A stretch of DNA of 64,000 nt, taken from positions 1-64,000 of the forward strand of contig NZ_JACHNZ010000015.1 in NCBI RefSeq assembly GCF_014199685.1, read 5' to 3'. Every line of letters starts with the position of its first letter. The stretch's first letter is position 1. Below the pieces are notes generated by a model. That model made no database searches. It saw only the letters and a list, made by a program, of their open reading frames with translations, and was not told the DNA's origin. Shown in pieces: positions 8,529-17,100 of the stretch. Source of the DNA: Sphingosinicella soli (GTDB lineage Bacteria; Pseudomonadota; Alphaproteobacteria; Sphingomonadales; Sphingomonadaceae). The translations under genes and the position numbers were made by a program.

Positions 8529-9541
8529 ATGCCGCTACCGACACCAACGTTCGCATGATCACCGGGCCCGAAGCGACGAACATGGCGCTGGACGAGGCTC
8601 TGGCCGCCGATCCCCACGTCCTTGTCTTCGGCGAGGATGTCGCCGATGGTCAGGGTGGCGGCATCGTTCATGGCACAAAGGGCCTGTCGGCCAAATATGG
8701 CGATCTGCGTGTGCGGTCGACCCCAATCTCCGAACAGGCGATCCTCGGCGCGGCGGTTGGCGCGGCGGTTGCGGGTATGCGCCCGGTGGCCGAGATCATG
8801 CTGATGAATTTCCTTACGGTGGGGATGGACCAGCTGGTCAACCACGCGGCGAAGATCCGCTTCATGTCAGGCGGCCAAACCGGCGTGCCGCTCACCATCC
8901 GTACAATGAGCGGTGCGGGCGGCGGCTTTGGCGGCCAGCATTCGGACATGCTCGAAGCCTGGCTCGCGCATGTCCCTGGCCTGAAGGTCGTGGTACCGTC
9001 GGACCCGACCGAATGGAAGGGCCTGCTCACGGCCTGCATCTTCGACGACAACCCCTGCGTGTTCATCGAGAGCACGATGATGGTGATGTCCGGCATGAAG
9101 ACACCGGCGCCGGAGCCGGGCTACAGCATCCCTCTGGGCAAGGCGAATGTCGCCCGCGTGGGCACCGATGTCAGCGTAATCGGCTATGGCCGCCCCATCG
9201 CCGATGTGCATTCGCTCGCCGAACGGCTGGGCAGGGAAGGCATCAGCGTCGAGGTCATTGATCTGCGCACGATCGCGCCGCTCGACATGAAGACCGTCCT
9301 CGCATCGGTCGCGAAGACAAAGCGCGCCGTAATCGTCCATGAGGCGGTTCGCAGTTTCGGGGTGGGGGCGGAAATCGCCGCTCATATCAATGAGGATTTG
9401 TTCGGCCAACTTGCCGCGCCGGTTAGACGTGTCGCTTCCAAGAATACCCCGGTGCCTTATTCTTCTACGCTGGAAAAGGCGTTCATGTGGAGCGAGGCGA
9501 ACTTGGAGTCCGCGGTTCGATCAACATTGACTGGAAAGTAG
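8525..9541 (+). CDS. TPP-dependent dehydrogenase E1 beta (module A)
   Basis: The 338-residue beta subunit pairs with the preceding E1 alpha. It shows the GEDV segment near the N-terminus, the TPI-EQAI and AEIMLMNF blocks, and the C-terminal transketolase-type domain (EVIDLRTIAPLDMKTVLASVAKTKRAVIVHEA). The length is normal for the family. It is coupled to E1 alpha by a four-base overlap. A paralogous beta subunit lies at 42018-43013. The natural 2-oxo or acyloin substrate is not evident. Confidence 0.88.
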   Translation: MNAATDTNVRMITGPEATNMALDEALAADPHVLVFGEDVADGQGGGIVHGTKGLSAKYGDLRVRSTPISEQAILGAAVGAAVAGMRPVAEIMLMNFLTVGMDQLVNHAAKIRFMSGGQTGVPLTIRTMSGAGGGFGGQHSDMLEAWLAHVPGLKVVVPSDPTEWKGLLTACIFDDNPCVFIESTMMVMSGMKTPAPEPGYSIPLGKANVARVGTDVSVIGYGRPIADVHSLAERLGREGISVEVIDLRTIAPLDMKTVLASVAKTKRAVIVHEAVRSFGVGAEIAAHINEDLFGQLAAPVRRVASKNTPVPYSSTLEKAFMWSEANLESAVRSTLTGK

Positions 9542-9549
9542 TTACAAGT

Positions 9550-9780
9550 ATGAGCACCGAAATATTACTGCCGAAACTCGGCTTCTCAATGGGCGAAGGC
9601 ATGCTCGCCGAATGGCTGGTCGCCGATGGCGGCGATGTAACGGAGGGCATGCCGCTCTATGCGCTGGAATCGGACAAGTCGACCCAGGAGGTCGAGGCGC
9701 CCGCGAGCGGAAAGTTGCGTATCGCGGTCGTACCCGGCGGCCCCTATCCGGTTGGCACCGTCTTGGGGTATATCGACTGA
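9550..9780 (+). CDS. Free-standing lipoyl-domain protein
   Basis: The 76-residue protein is a lone biotinyl/lipoyl attachment domain. It begins MSTEILLPKLGFSM and places the modifiable lysine at residue 43 in the ESDKST hairpin, as in E2 components of 2-oxoacid dehydrogenases. There is no linker, subunit-binding domain or acyltransferase domain. It follows E1 alpha/beta by eight bases, so it is presumably their lipoyl carrier. The only acyltransferase core in the window is also free-standing, at 36518-37273. A biotin carrier is less likely, since the lysine is not in an MKM motif. Confidence 0.85.
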   Translation: MSTEILLPKLGFSMGEGMLAEWLVADGGDVTEGMPLYALESDKSTQEVEAPASGKLRIAVVPGGPYPVGTVLGYID

Positions 9781-9849
9781 AACGACTTCAGCCATGCCGA
9801 TAGCCTCGACAAAGGGGGACGGCGAGATTTCATCACCAAGGAGCAGGGC

Positions 9850-11238
9850 ATGCCGGCATACCATCAGGACTCGTTTTTTTTTGACATGAAGGTACGGCCC
9901 GATTTCGTTCCGAAGGACAGTTATCTCCACCCCGAGTTCGTGAAGATCGAGGCGCGAGAATTATGGCCGAAGGTCTGGCAGGTTGCCTGCCGCGAGGAGG
10001 AGATTCCTAAGGTCGGCGATTATATCACCTACGATGTCGCCGATGAGTCGCTGATCGTCATCCGCACTGCGCCCGACACGATCAAGGCCTATCACAACAG
10101 CTGCCCGCATCGCGGACGGCGACTGATCGACGGCGAAGGCCGGTGTACCAAGATCGTGTGCGGCTTCCACGGCTGGAGCTGGAACCTGCAGGGCGATAAC
10201 ACGCTCGTCGTCGATCGCAAGGACTGGGGCGATCACCTGACCGACGAAGATGTCAGGCTCAGCGAAGCGCTGGTCAGCATCTGGGGCGGGTTCGTGTTCA
10301 TCAACATGGACCGGAATGCCGAACCGCTCGAGCGATTCCTCGATCCGGTCAACGAGCGCTGCAAGAATTACGAATTCGATAAGTTGCGCTTCCGCTGGTA
10401 CCGGACCGTCGTCCTGCCTTGCAACTGGAAGCTGGCGGTCGAAGCCTTCAATGAGTCCTACCATGTCCAGACCACCCACCGGCAGGTGCTGAACTGGCTG
10501 GAGGATTATTCCAATAGCGGGGGCTATGGCCGACATTCCGCCTTTTGGTATCCAATGGTGGAAAATGGCCCGCATCAGATGACCGGATCGTCCCGGCTCG
10601 GGCGCGAGCCCCAGCCTGACGCTCGCCAATATATCCTGGGTTTCGTCGAGCATTTCCATAAGGAGCTTGCGGCTATGATCACGCCGCGTGCTTACGAGGC
10701 AACCCAGCGGCTAAGGACCGAGGTGTCCGCGGACGCATCGCCCGACGAGGTGGTCGCGAAGTGGATTCAGTTCCAACAGGAAGCAGCGATCGCGGACGGT
10801 GCTGGATGGCCGCCAATCACGATGGAAGACATCGAACGGTCGCATGTCGACTGGCACGTGTTTCCCAACACCGTTTTTTTGCACTCGAGCGTCGATGGCG
10901 TGCTCTGGTACCGCGCGCGTCCCAATGGTGACAATCCGGAAAGCTGCATCTTCGATATCTGGTCCCTCGTACGCTATGCGCCGGGTGCCGAGCCGCAGCT
11001 CAAGCGCGAGTTCTACAAGGATTGGCACGACTGCAGCTGGGGGCAGATCCTGAGGCAGGATTTCATCAATCTTGAGAAGATGCAGCGCGGGATGAAGTCC
11101 ATGGGCTTTAAGGGATTGCGCACCAATCCAGTTCAGGAACAGGCAGTGTCCAACTTCCACCGGGCTCTTTACGAGTTCGTCTCGCCCGATCCGGATGGTG
11201 CGCGTTCGCAAGTGCCGACCGCGCACGCGGCCGAATGA
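9850..11238 (+). CDS. Rieske non-heme iron oxygenase alpha subunit (module A)
   Basis: The 462-residue oxygenase has a Rieske [2Fe-2S] site (C85, H87, C104, H107 in CPHRG and CGFHGW) and a mononuclear iron site (E202, H205, H210 in NESYHVQTTH). These proteins activate O2 to hydroxylate or dihydroxylate rings. No small subunit, ferredoxin or reductase gene is nearby. AAGGAG precedes the ATG by seven bases. It sits behind E1 alpha/beta and the lipoyl protein and overlaps the SnoaL-like gene by four bases. It is paralogous to 38794-40122. Confidence 0.88.
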   Translation: MPAYHQDSFFFDMKVRPDFVPKDSYLHPEFVKIEARELWPKVWQVACREEEIPKVGDYITYDVADESLIVIRTAPDTIKAYHNSCPHRGRRLIDGEGRCTKIVCGFHGWSWNLQGDNTLVVDRKDWGDHLTDEDVRLSEALVSIWGGFVFINMDRNAEPLERFLDPVNERCKNYEFDKLRFRWYRTVVLPCNWKLAVEAFNESYHVQTTHRQVLNWLEDYSNSGGYGRHSAFWYPMVENGPHQMTGSSRLGREPQPDARQYILGFVEHFHKELAAMITPRAYEATQRLRTEVSADASPDEVVAKWIQFQQEAAIADGAGWPPITMEDIERSHVDWHVFPNTVFLHSSVDGVLWYRARPNGDNPESCIFDIWSLVRYAPGAEPQLKREFYKDWHDCSWGQILRQDFINLEKMQRGMKSMGFKGLRTNPVQEQAVSNFHRALYEFVSPDPDGARSQVPTAHAAE

Positions 11239-11741
11239 CGGCCGCCGCAATGACAGGAGATGCAGGCATCGGCGGTACCGAACAGCTGGCCGCGCGCCTT
11301 GACCGTCTCGAAGCGGTCGAGGCGATCCTCAAGGTGAAGCATCGTTATGGCGAGCTGGTCGACCGGCTTGCCGACCGGATAGACCAGAACGATCTTGACG
11401 CACTGTGCGCGCTGTTCACCGTCGATGCCGAGATCGACTTCGCCTCGATGCAATTGTCGGGCCGTCAGGGCATAGTGGATCTTTATGGCGGCCAGATGCA
11501 GGAGAGCTTGTCCTGGTTGTGGCACAGCTTCCACAGCCCGATCGTGGATATCGACGGTGATAGGGCGTTGGGACGCTGGACCCTGCAGGGCATGACCATC
11601 GCCCGGGGCGCGACCCGTCCAGATACGATGTACGGCCGCTATGTCGACGAGTTGATGAGAGTTGATGGCCGCTGGCAGATCAGCAGACTGCAACTGGTGC
11701 TCGGCCCGGCCGGGCCGCAACCGGACCTGCAGAAGGGCTGA
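11235..11741 (+). CDS. SnoaL-like (NTF2-fold) protein
   Basis: The 168-residue protein looks like the SnoaL/NTF2-like superfamily, which forms small cone-shaped barrels used as cyclases, dehydratases, isomerases or ring-hydroxylating small subunits. It shows the usual pattern: an N-terminal helix (EAILKVKHRYGELVDRL), DLDALCALFTVDAEIDF, a central strand with ALGRWTLQG, and DGRWQISRL at the end. It overlaps the Rieske gene (ATGA), so it could serve as the beta subunit of that oxygenase or act on its product. Three relatives occur at 18799, 27602 and 62161. Confidence 0.75.
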   Translation: MTAAAMTGDAGIGGTEQLAARLDRLEAVEAILKVKHRYGELVDRLADRIDQNDLDALCALFTVDAEIDFASMQLSGRQGIVDLYGGQMQESLSWLWHSFHSPIVDIDGDRALGRWTLQGMTIARGATRPDTMYGRYVDELMRVDGRWQISRLQLVLGPAGPQPDLQKG

Positions 11742-11817
11742 GCTGCGCATCGCCACCGCCCGCCGGTGGCCATTGCGACAGCCACGTCGACAACAACATA
11801 GCTAGAAGGCAAACAGG

Positions 11818-12573
11818 ATGACCGAACGCTTCGCCGGCAAACGCGTAATCGTAACCGGAGGCGCTTCCGGCATAGGCGCCGCAGCCGCGCGCCGGTTCGC
11901 ATCCGAAGGTGCGAAGGTCGTCATCGCCGATCGCCAATATAAAGGCGAGGATGTTGCGCACAAAATCTGCGCCGCAGGCGGCGTGGCGGTGTTCCAGCCG
12001 GTCGATCTGGCGAGCGCCGCCGACTGCGAGACGATGGTGCGTCGCGCGATCGACAGCTTCGGCGGGCTTGATATCGCGTTCAACAACGGCGCGATCGCTG
12101 GCGCTGGCATGCTCGCTGCTGACGAACCGGAGGAGACCTGGGACCGAATCGTCGGCATCAACATGAAGAGCGTCTATCTCTCCATGAAATATGAGATCGC
12201 GGCGATGCTGAACAACGGCGGCGGCGTAATCGTCAACACCTCGTCGGTCGCCGGCCTGTTCGGTGAGCCCGGCGCCGCGTCCTATTCCGCCAGCAAACAC
12301 GGCGTCATCGGCATGAGTAAGTCGGCGGCGCTCGATTATATCGGGCAGGGTATCCGCATCAACGTCCTCTGTCCGGGCGGGACTAATACCGAGATGCTCG
12401 CCGAATGGATGCAGAATCCCGAGATCGCCGCAAAGGTGATGTCGGCGCAGCCAATCGGCCGGCTGGCATCGCCCGAGGAGATGGCCGGCGCGGCGCTGTT
12501 CCTGGCGTCGGAGGATTCCGCCTTCATGGTCGGACATGCCATGGTGGTCGATGGCGGGCTGACGATCCGATAA
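11818..12573 (+). CDS. SDR family oxidoreductase
   Basis: This classical short-chain dehydrogenase/reductase of 251 residues has the cofactor motif TGGASGIG (14-21), the catalytic Tyr156 and Lys160 in YSASK, and the C-terminal GHAMVVDGG typical of NAD(P)-dependent alcohol dehydrogenases. It has NNGA where NNAG is usual. It is the last gene of the module A operon, 76 bases after the SnoaL-like gene. It probably oxidises a hydroxyl produced by the oxygenase, but the substrate is unknown. Confidence 0.88.
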   Translation: MTERFAGKRVIVTGGASGIGAAAARRFASEGAKVVIADRQYKGEDVAHKICAAGGVAVFQPVDLASAADCETMVRRAIDSFGGLDIAFNNGAIAGAGMLAADEPEETWDRIVGINMKSVYLSMKYEIAAMLNNGGGVIVNTSSVAGLFGEPGAASYSASKHGVIGMSKSAALDYIGQGIRINVLCPGGTNTEMLAEWMQNPEIAAKVMSAQPIGRLASPEEMAGAALFLASEDSAFMVGHAMVVDGGLTIR

Positions 12574-12660
12574 CAGGCGGTTTCGACCGCCGGCTGCCGG
12601 CGTCCAGGCCGCCGTGTGCTCTTTCCCGACCGACCCCTCGCCGCCCGCCGCCAAGCCGCG

Positions 12661-13554
12661 TCACGCCTGTCGTTTCTCTACTTCCCGACGGGTATGGCCG
12701 ATGAAATTGGACACCGCCGACGAACTGCGTTCACCCTGCCAGACCAACATCAGTTCGACCGGGTGGGACATGCCTTCGATCGTGCGAACGACGACATCTC
12801 CGGAACCGGCCGCCTTTGGGATGATCGCGAGGCCCATGCCTGCCGCAACCAGGCTGATCATCGCTTCAAGACTGGTCAGCCCCTGATGCCAGATTTTTGG
12901 GATGAAACCGATGGCCGCACATGCGCTCATGATCGCGTCGCTGTGCGACCGGAAGGCAATGGTGTCGGCCCACAGAAACGGCTCGTTCCGTATGTCGTCG
13001 ACATAGATTTTCGGCTTGTTCGCCAACGGGTGGTCCGGACTTAGCGCAACCCCCAAATCGTCGTCGGCCAGCTTGATATGCTGCAGGCCGGCCATCGGCT
13101 GCTCCCAGCCATAGGCGAAGCCGAGATCGAGATCGTTGATGATCAGCGCCTCGAACTGATTTTGTGAGGATGATGAAATGAACCGGAAATGGACATTGGG
13201 AAATTCGGTACGAAAGCTCCTGAAGGCGGACTTGACCACCGGATAATGGTGCGCAGCATCGTGGAAGCCGACCCGCAGCGTCCCCATCTGGCCGCTTTCG
13301 ACCGCGATCGCCCGGCTGCGCGCTTGATCGGACAGCCGCAATATCTGGCGCGCGTCCTCCAGATAGGATATGCCCGCCGGAGAAAGCGCGATGCCGCGCG
13401 GCAGACGCACGAACAACGTTGTGCCGAGCTCCTCCTCGAGCAGCCTTATCTGGCGGGACAGGGCGGGCTGCGCGATGTGAAGGCGTGCCGATGCGCGGTG
13501 GATATTTTCCTCCTCCGCTACAGCCACGAAGTATCGCAAGCGTCGCAAATTCAT
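12661..13554 (-). CDS. LysR-family transcriptional regulator
   Basis: The 297-residue protein starts MNLRRLRYFVAVAEEENIHRAS with a winged helix-turn-helix (AQPALSRQIRLLEEELGTTLF) followed by a periplasmic-binding-like effector domain (LRVGFHDAAHH onward). The start is the ATG at 13554; an upstream extension lacks family similarity. The gene faces the module A operon tail-to-tail, and an IS630-type element sits about 120 bases upstream. It may control module A in response to a pathway acid or CoA ester. No operator was identified. Confidence 0.88.
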   Translation of the reverse strand: MNLRRLRYFVAVAEEENIHRASARLHIAQPALSRQIRLLEEELGTTLFVRLPRGIALSPAGISYLEDARQILRLSDQARSRAIAVESGQMGTLRVGFHDAAHHYPVVKSAFRSFRTEFPNVHFRFISSSSQNQFEALIINDLDLGFAYGWEQPMAGLQHIKLADDDLGVALSPDHPLANKPKIYVDDIRNEPFLWADTIAFRSHSDAIMSACAAIGFIPKIWHQGLTSLEAMISLVAAGMGLAIIPKAAGSGDVVVRTIEGMSHPVELMLVWQGERSSSAVSNFIGHTRREVEKRQA

Positions 13555-13676
13555 TTTTATAGTTCCGACGGTAAATGAGCATGACTTCGACACGCATACG
13601 CGGGATGCCACAGGATTGTCTCGATGAATCGGCTTCCCGTCAAGCGATGCTTCCGCGCAGCATCCGGCCAGATCTA

Positions 13677-14713
13677 GAGCGTCGGGCCTGAAATCTGAAT
13701 CGTGGGGATTCCCGTGAGCTAAGATTTATGATTCAGCTTTATTGGAGGTGGATTATGGGCAAGAGCAGTTCGGTTGATCTTCGGGTTCGGATTATCGGCG
13801 AGATTGAGCGGCCAATCGTGCCGTGCGGCGGCGCTGCGGTTTTGGGGTGCGCCGAGCACGGCGATCCGGATTGCGCAGCGCAAGGCGCAGACGTGGTCGC
13901 TGGCTCCTGCGCGGCAGGGCCGCCCTGCGGAGAGCGGTCTGCTTGCGGCCCATGTTGATGCGCTTGTGGGCTGGGTGGAAGCCGATGGCGACATCACTAT
14001 GCCGGAACTGGCAGCGCGGCTGCTGGCGGAGCGCGGGTGAAGGCGCACCCAGCCTCGCTGTCACGGTTGCTGATCCGGCACGGCTTACAGTCAAAAAAAA
14101 TGAACACTGCTGGCGAGCGAAACCGATCGCGGTGACATCGTCCGGAGGCGTCGGATATGGACAGTTCACCGCCAGCCGTGGATGAAGAAACGCCCGCAGC
14201 GGCCGGTGTTCATCGACGAGACCGGCACAACCACCAAGATGACCCGGCTGCCGGGGGGCGGGCACGCCGGGGGCAGCGGCTCAAGATGAAGGTGCCCTTC
14301 GGCCACTGCGGCCCCCAGACCTTTATTGCCGCCCTGCGTCATGACGCCTTGACCGCACCCTGGGTGATCGACCGCCCGATGAACCGCCAGATATTCGAAA
14401 CCTATGTCGAGACCCAGCTCGCTCCGACGCTGAAGCCCGGCGACATCGTCATCCTCGACAACCTCTCCAGCCACAGAAGCGAAAAAGCGGCCGCCAACCT
14501 CAAAGAGCGCGGCGCATGGTTCCTATTCCTGCCGCCCTACAGCCCAGATCTCAATCCCATCAAAATGGCCTTCGCCAAGCTCAAAGCGCACCTGCGAAAG
14601 GCCAATGCCCTGTGGCAGGTCATCGGATCGATCTGCGAACTCTACTCGCCAGACGAATGCTGGAATTACCTCAAACACGCCGGATACTTTTGCAGATTAA
14701 TGGCTAAATGCTC
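13677..14713 (+). mobile_element. IS630-family element, decayed
   Basis: The element is bounded by GAGC...GCTC ends, each next to a TA dinucleotide (13675-13676 and 14714-14715), as expected for IS630-type insertion at TA. The ends share GAGC followed, five bases on, by GCC. Inside is a frame-shifted transposase. The element sits between the LysR gene and the TonB receptor promoter. The end assignment rests on short matches and is tentative. Confidence 0.6.
13755..14700 (+). pseudogene. IS630-type DDE transposase, frame-shifted
   Basis: The parts of an IS630-like transposase are spread over several frames. MGKSSSVDLRVRIIGEIE starts at 13755. The helix-turn-helix region (GAPSTAIRIAQRKAQTW) and AHVDALVGWVEADGDITMPE follow in another frame. 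VKAHPASLSRLLIRHGLQS continues from 14037. [17 protein letters not shown] marks the first catalytic Asp, and [16 protein letters not shown] with [20 protein letters not shown] carries the rest of the DDE site. In the last motif the usual NPIE is NPIK, so a catalytic Glu is lost as well. It is clearly inactive. Confidence 0.85.
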
Positions 14714-14740
14714 TAGCCAGTCACGTTCATCACCAACTGA

Positions 14741-14772
14741 TATCAATTCGGCATCAAAAAGGCATATCAATT
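14741..14772 (+). repeat. Paired TATCAATT repeats upstream of TonB receptor
   Basis: The octamer TATCAATT occurs at 14741-14748 and 14765-14772, starts 24 bases apart, about 90-120 bases before the receptor start. The same octamer lies in the 7178-7190 inverted repeat of the divergent promoter region. This may be an operator pair; the match is short. Confidence 0.35.
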
Positions 14773-14861
14773 ATATTTGACGGTTGCTGTGCCGGATAGC
14801 AGACAGAAAACCAACCCGCGCTACAACGCTGGCAAATAGAAAATACATCGGGGAGAGGAAC

Positions 14862-17009
14862 ATGAACTCTATTTCTTTGCTGCGACTTTCGGTGCTGACT
14901 GGCGCCAGCGCACTCGCGCTGGTGCCGGCGGTCGCACTAGGCCAGACGACGGCTGCCGACATGGACGCCGAAACCTCCAACTCGGTCGAGGAAATCGTCG
15001 TTACCGCGCAGCGGCGCTCCGAACGACTGAGCGAGGTGCCGCTGACGGTCAACGTGCAGTCGCGTGAGCGGCTCGCCTCGTCGGGCGTCGTCTCGTTCAA
15101 GGAACTGGGTCAGGTTACTCCCGGCCTCAATTTCACTTTCATCGGCGGCGCGGCGCAGCCCACGATGCGGGGCATTTCCAGCCAGAGCACCGCTGCTGGC
15201 GCCGAGAACAACGTCGCGATCTATGTCGACGGCCTCTATCAGTCGAACATCTACGGCAACTCGTTCGATCTTCCGGACGTCGATCGCGTTGAAGTGCTGA
15301 AGGGTCCTCAGGGAACTCTGTACGGCCGCAACGCCACCGGCGGCGCTATTCTGGTGTACACGCGCAATCCCGAGTTCACAACGACCGGGAATGTCGAGAT
15401 CTCAAACGGCCGATTCGATGGTGGGGGAAATGATTTCCGCGTGAAGGGTTTCTTTACCACGCCGCTCTCGGAGCAACTGGCTCTTAGTGTTTCAGGCCAA
15501 TACGCCCATAATGACGGTTATTTCCGCGATGTGCTGCGCAACAAGCGCGCCGGCAAAATCACGTCCAAGAATTTTCGCGCCAAGATGCTTTTCGAACCCA
15601 GTGACGGCGTGAGCTTCCTGCTGAACGGTTTTTACAGCAAAAAGAACGATTACAGCGTGTTCGCGACCCAGAACCGTAACTCGCCGTTCCCGAACACGCC
15701 GACCAAGAAATATGACATCGCGAACGACACCGAAGGTTTCCTCAAGACGGAACAGTACGGCGTCAATCTCAGGGCCAGCATCGAGACCGATGCCGGTACC
15801 TTCACCAGCATCACCGGCTATGGCCGCGTGAAGCCGCAGGCGGTTGCGGATGCCGATGGTTCTCCCACGGCCGGTAACATCTACGATCTCAATCAGCCGG
15901 CCGAGACGATTTCCCAGGATCTGAGCTTCGCGTCCCGAGACTTCGGCATCTTCAGCTTCCTGGTCGGTGCCACCGCCTATCATGGCAAGGAAGAGTTCAC
16001 CCCCCTCGCCGTGCGTGCCGCGCTCCCCGGTCCCACGTTTTACGAGATCGTTTCGTCCTCGCGGACCGATGCCTTCGCGGGCTTCGTCGAGACCACCGCC
16101 AAGGTGACGCCGACGATCACCGTGACCGGCGGCGTTCGCTATAGCTACGAAAACCGTGAAGCTCGGGGCCGCTTGGTCGTACCGGTCGTGCCGGAACAGC
16201 GCGCTTCGGCAACGTTCCGCGACTGGACCCCGCGTGTCTCGATCCGCTACTCGCCCGATCGCGATTACAACTTCTATGTAAGCTATGGCGAAGGCTTCAA
16301 GAGCGGCCTGTTCGACACTTCGGGCCTGCCAGGTGTGCCCGTTGAGCCCGAAACGCTCAATGCCTGGGAGGCGGGCTTCAAGACGTCGCCATTCGCTGGT
16401 CTCCAGATCAACGGTGCGCTCTTCCGCTATACCGTCAGTGATCTGCAGACCCAGACGAACAACGAACAGGGTCTAGCCGTTCTGGCCAACGCCGGCAAGG
16501 CGCGGATCGAGGGCGGCGAACTCGAGATCAACTACCGCATCACCCCCGAATTCCGGGTCAGCGGCAGCGGTTCCTATATCCCTACGGCCAAATATCTCGA
16601 CTATGAGAATGCTGCGTTCGTGGCACCGGTCGCCGGCGGCGGGGGTGTCGACACGATCGTTCCCAACCTTGCAGGAACCCGCATCGCCAAAACGCCGAAA
16701 TGGCAGCTCAACGCGTTGGCCGCCTATGAGACCAGCGTCTCCTTCGGCACGATTGGCGCCTCGGCAAACGTCAGCTATTCGTCCTACTTCTTCTACGAGC
16801 TCTCGCGCTTCGTGCATCAGGACCGCTATGCTCTCGTCAACGGCCAAGTCTACTGGTCGCCCGAGAATAGCGGCCTGAAGGTCAGTGTCTGGGGCAAGAA
16901 CCTGACGAACAAGACCACGATCAACAATTATCTTGTCAACGCGACCGGTTTCAATGTGGTCTATCAGGCCCCGCTCGAAATCGGTCTCAGCGTCGGCTAC
17001 GAGTTTTAA
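14862..17009 (+). CDS. TonB-dependent outer-membrane receptor (module A)
   Basis: The 715-residue protein has an N-terminal signal peptide (SLLRLSVLTGASALALVPAVALG), a TonB-box-like EEIVVTAQRRSE, a plug domain (PTMRGI, VDRVEVLKGPQGTLYGRNATGGA), and a C-terminal beta-barrel ending in aromatic Phe (SVGYEF). It belongs to the broad sphingomonad receptor type used for energised import of hydrophobic or glycosidic compounds. The start is the ATG at 14862, preceded by GGGAGAGGA. It heads a run of ten plus-strand genes to 25555. Its paralogue is at 44047-46362. Confidence 0.92.
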   Translation: MNSISLLRLSVLTGASALALVPAVALGQTTAADMDAETSNSVEEIVVTAQRRSERLSEVPLTVNVQSRERLASSGVVSFKELGQVTPGLNFTFIGGAAQPTMRGISSQSTAAGAENNVAIYVDGLYQSNIYGNSFDLPDVDRVEVLKGPQGTLYGRNATGGAILVYTRNPEFTTTGNVEISNGRFDGGGNDFRVKGFFTTPLSEQLALSVSGQYAHNDGYFRDVLRNKRAGKITSKNFRAKMLFEPSDGVSFLLNGFYSKKNDYSVFATQNRNSPFPNTPTKKYDIANDTEGFLKTEQYGVNLRASIETDAGTFTSITGYGRVKPQAVADADGSPTAGNIYDLNQPAETISQDLSFASRDFGIFSFLVGATAYHGKEEFTPLAVRAALPGPTFYEIVSSSRTDAFAGFVETTAKVTPTITVTGGVRYSYENREARGRLVVPVVPEQRASATFRDWTPRVSIRYSPDRDYNFYVSYGEGFKSGLFDTSGLPGVPVEPETLNAWEAGFKTSPFAGLQINGALFRYTVSDLQTQTNNEQGLAVLANAGKARIEGGELEINYRITPEFRVSGSGSYIPTAKYLDYENAAFVAPVAGGGGVDTIVPNLAGTRIAKTPKWQLNALAAYETSVSFGTIGASANVSYSSYFFYELSRFVHQDRYALVNGQVYWSPENSGLKVSVWGKNLTNKTTINNYLVNATGFNVVYQAPLEIGLSVGYEF

Positions 17010-17017
17010 TAGGGGCG

Positions 17018-17037
17018 GGCGGCGCGAGAGCGCCGCC
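17018..17037 (+). terminator. GC-rich hairpin after TonB receptor
   Basis: GGCGGCGC, a GAGA loop and GCGCCGCC form a perfect 8-bp stem directly after the receptor stop. No T-run follows. It could be a weak terminator, or a processing or stability hairpin that separates receptor mRNA from the downstream catabolic genes. Confidence 0.4.
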
Positions 17038-17100
17038 GGTCTTGTCCGTCCCGACGGAGGATGTTCTGGACCTCGGATTCGGTCTGACGGGAGGAAGTGA

